DNA of 64,000 nt from Numida meleagris (Eukaryota > Chordata > Aves > Galliformes > Numididae), in assembly GCF_002078875.1 (NCBI RefSeq), contig NC_034409.1, positions 59,101,244 through 59,165,243 of the forward strand, in the 5' to 3' direction. The notes below the pieces were generated by a model. The model was not told the DNA's origin and ran no database searches. It was given only the letters and a program-made list of their open reading frames with translations. This document shows, one piece after another, positions 61,901-64,000 of the stretch (within the stretch, counting starts at the first letter, position 1; the number at the start of each line of letters is the position of its first letter). The translations under genes and the position numbers were made by a program.

Positions 61901-63949
61901 AATTCAACAGAAAATATTAATTTAGTTCTTCTTTCAAAAGAGCAGGTTTAGAGCACTGAGAGAATAAATAACAATAGTAGGAAATAAGTAACACAAAGAT
62001 TCAGTGCCTGTCCCAGTTAATTTTTGATAGAGATGTGACTTCCCTTTGTCCTATTTCATTTCCACTATTACTCTATTGCTCCACGCAGACAGACAATATA
62101 GAGTAACTATGCTCAAAGAAATTCTTGAGAAATATGTTTTTGGAAGAAGAAAATAGTTTTGAATCAGGGTAGTATAAAATGATTACTGAGAGTTTTGTCA
62201 AAATATGTCTCTAGTTTTTTATATCTGCCCTATCTTAAACAAAAAATTAGTGCTGTTTCATTCGAAAGAATTTTTGTTGGCAGAACTGCTGGACATCATG
62301 GAGCCCATGTAAAGTAGCTTGTTAGCAGAAATTAATTAGTTAAAAAATAAAAAAAAATACGTTAAACAGTCACTTGGTCACAAAAAGAACCCTATCCTTT
62401 GCTCTCTGTGGAATACCAACCATGAAGTTGAATGCAGTTAAAAATGACTCAGCACAAGTTGGCTAATGTTTATGAGCCCATCAACCAGTACTGTGACTCG
62501 CACCTAAAACTGTTTTATCTTTGTAATAGAGATTACTAAAAGTCTCTAATCCCCATCATCTCACTTCCATTTTAATTCAAAAACTTTTGCTTGCTTTTAT
62601 TATTGAGTGGTCACTTCAAGCTGCTACAGACCGAGCACTAGATTTTCAGAGCTTGAAACAGTAGAGCAATTTCATTTTATAAAGTGTGTCCTTCATAAAC
62701 CATGAATATTTTATTTTAAAAATCTCCCTTATCCATTATAATCCAATCCTCTCTAGCCTACCTTATAGATTTTGTTATTGCTAATAATGAAGCTACAACT
62801 GCAGTAAAATATTTAATGTGATAAGTGATCAGAGAGGACTAGTGAAACCCGTTTTGTCTACCTTAGAACATAAATCACTTTCCTATAATGAGTAAAGGAG
62901 AGAAATATGAATGTTTCTGTGTAGTGCAGAACTTCAAATGTACTTTTCTAACCAAAAAGTAACACTTCAGAGCTAAATTTGTCAACTTGTCCAGTATTAT
63001 TCTAGATGCTCTCAATAGTCTCTAAAATCATTGGACTTTATCTGATTCAATAAAATTATATTTCCTGAAGTCCCTTTTTCTGGTTATTTTTCAGTCTCTG
63101 GTTACTTGAATTAGAACTATTTGTTGTTCTACTTTTCTGAAATAGGAGTCAGAGCAAGATCTGACAGCTAATTTAAACCCACATTTCTGAGTAAGCTTGG
63201 CTGCAATTATTAAGCATGTAAAATAAATGAGAAGTGGTAATGTGTCTTGACCTTTTCCCTAGGTTGTGCTCTGCCTGTTATTACCATAAACTATATTAAA
63301 AAAAAAAAAAAAAAAGTGGAACAGCTGAATGTGATTCTTCATACATCAGGGACAATGTAAAAAGGAGATGTATGGCTTTAAATAGAATCAATTGATTCAG
63401 TCCACTAAATCCACATCCCTGTTTAGACTTACTTTTGACTGTCATACATGCCTATTGATTTGCACAAAGACCTGTAGGAATTTCCTATGGGTGACTTCTT
63501 GAAAGCTGTTTAGTTTGTGAATCATCCAGTCAGGAAACAAAAGCAAGAAAATCATATTTGAACATGCTGAAATACCTATTTATGAACAGTGAATTTGCTA
63601 AACAACAGCCATTGTAAGCTGTGAATCCATATGACTTGATATAGTCATAGGAAACATCCAGGGAATAATGAAGAGCAGATTTTCAGCTAGCATAAATCAG
63701 TGCGAACATATTCGCTTCTGTAGAACTTCTGAGTAACCTCAATACCTGATTTGACTTCAAATATGAGAAAAAAGAAATAAAATCTTTTTCCTGAAGTTAA
63801 TTCCTCTAATTATTAACAGGAAATATTTCTGGGTTTCTAAGCATAGAAAAAATAAAAAGAGCCCTACTTAAAGATATAAATAAAGGCATATCTATCTAAA
63901 AATTGTGTTTTCCTGTAAAAATATCCAGGAGATACCATCTCACTCCATC
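58986..63949 (+). other. SLC13A4: SLC13A4 intron 1 (part)
   Basis: About 5 kb of AT-rich sequence after the exon 1 donor with no recognisable exon 2. It contains an 18-base A run at 63298-63315 and (ATTCA) repeats near 61890-61906. The 65-codon frame at 61499-61696 is aromatic-rich but unlike any SLC13 segment. The stretch 61130-61370 reads as broken peptide fragments in one frame and could be an old pseudogene piece, but no source was recognised. Confidence 0.6.
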
Positions 63950-64000
63950 TCCACAGGCTGCCCAGAGAACATGTGGATGCCCCATCCCTGGAGGCATTCA
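63950..64000 (+). mobile_element. CR1 retrotransposon, cut by window end
   Basis: The last 50 bases read 'ccacaggctgcccagagaac' and 'ccccatccctggaggcattc', the central CR1 3' UTR block. The element continues past the window and would lie in SLC13A4 intron 1. Confidence 0.85.

Noticed and set aside
63298..63315. A18 run as a retroposed poly(A) tail
   Set aside because: No gene-like sequence precedes it on the + strand and no target duplication was seen.

Overview
This is a gene-poor stretch of a bird nuclear genome, most likely a galliform (chicken-like). The evidence is at least twelve CR1 non-LTR retrotransposon fragments on both strands, many ending in the ATTCTATG-type tail, two deleted mariner elements with TA target duplications, one solo LTR with a 5-bp target duplication, and low coding density with short exons and standard GT-AG introns. 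No bacterial or organellar features are present.

Two protein-coding genes are recognised, both on the + strand at the right side. FAM180A is represented by its last two coding exons (52475-52575 and 53554-53895); its signal-peptide exon was not found. About 5 kb further on is the first coding exon of SLC13A4 (58887-58985), a 33-codon exon ending at a strong splice donor; the remaining exons lie beyond the window. FAM180A followed by SLC13A4 in the same orientation matches the gene order I know from human 7q33, where MTPN lies on the other side of FAM180A. No MTPN or CHRM2 coding sequence is seen here, so positions 1 to about 52 kb would be the large intergenic space (or long first intron) upstream of FAM180A exon 2.

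Within that space the best unexplained coding candidate is a 118-codon minus-strand ORF (30821-31177) with a clear signal peptide and a cysteine-rich C-terminal half that I could not assign to a family. A second, weaker candidate is a 61-codon single-pass membrane ORF (48904-49089, minus), next to a dense cluster of homeodomain-, AP-1- and TATA-like motifs (49088-49302) that looks like a regulatory element. That cluster sits between two mariner copies in opposite orientation.

Layout: 1-20 kb is AT-rich intergenic DNA with short CR1 tails, a GC-rich solo LTR (13253-13813) and a 17-bp-arm hairpin (10229-10270); 20.8-22.5 kb is a degenerate CR1 with recognisable reverse transcriptase; 22.5-39 kb is mostly unique DNA with two CR1 fragments, the secreted ORF and a perfect 38-bp palindrome (33425-33462); 39.2-40.4 kb is a minus-strand CR1 with reverse transcriptase; 46-51 kb holds CR1 tails and the mariner pair; 52.4-64 kb holds the two genes. 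Apart from the FAM180A-SLC13A4 synteny nothing indicates a multi-gene system.
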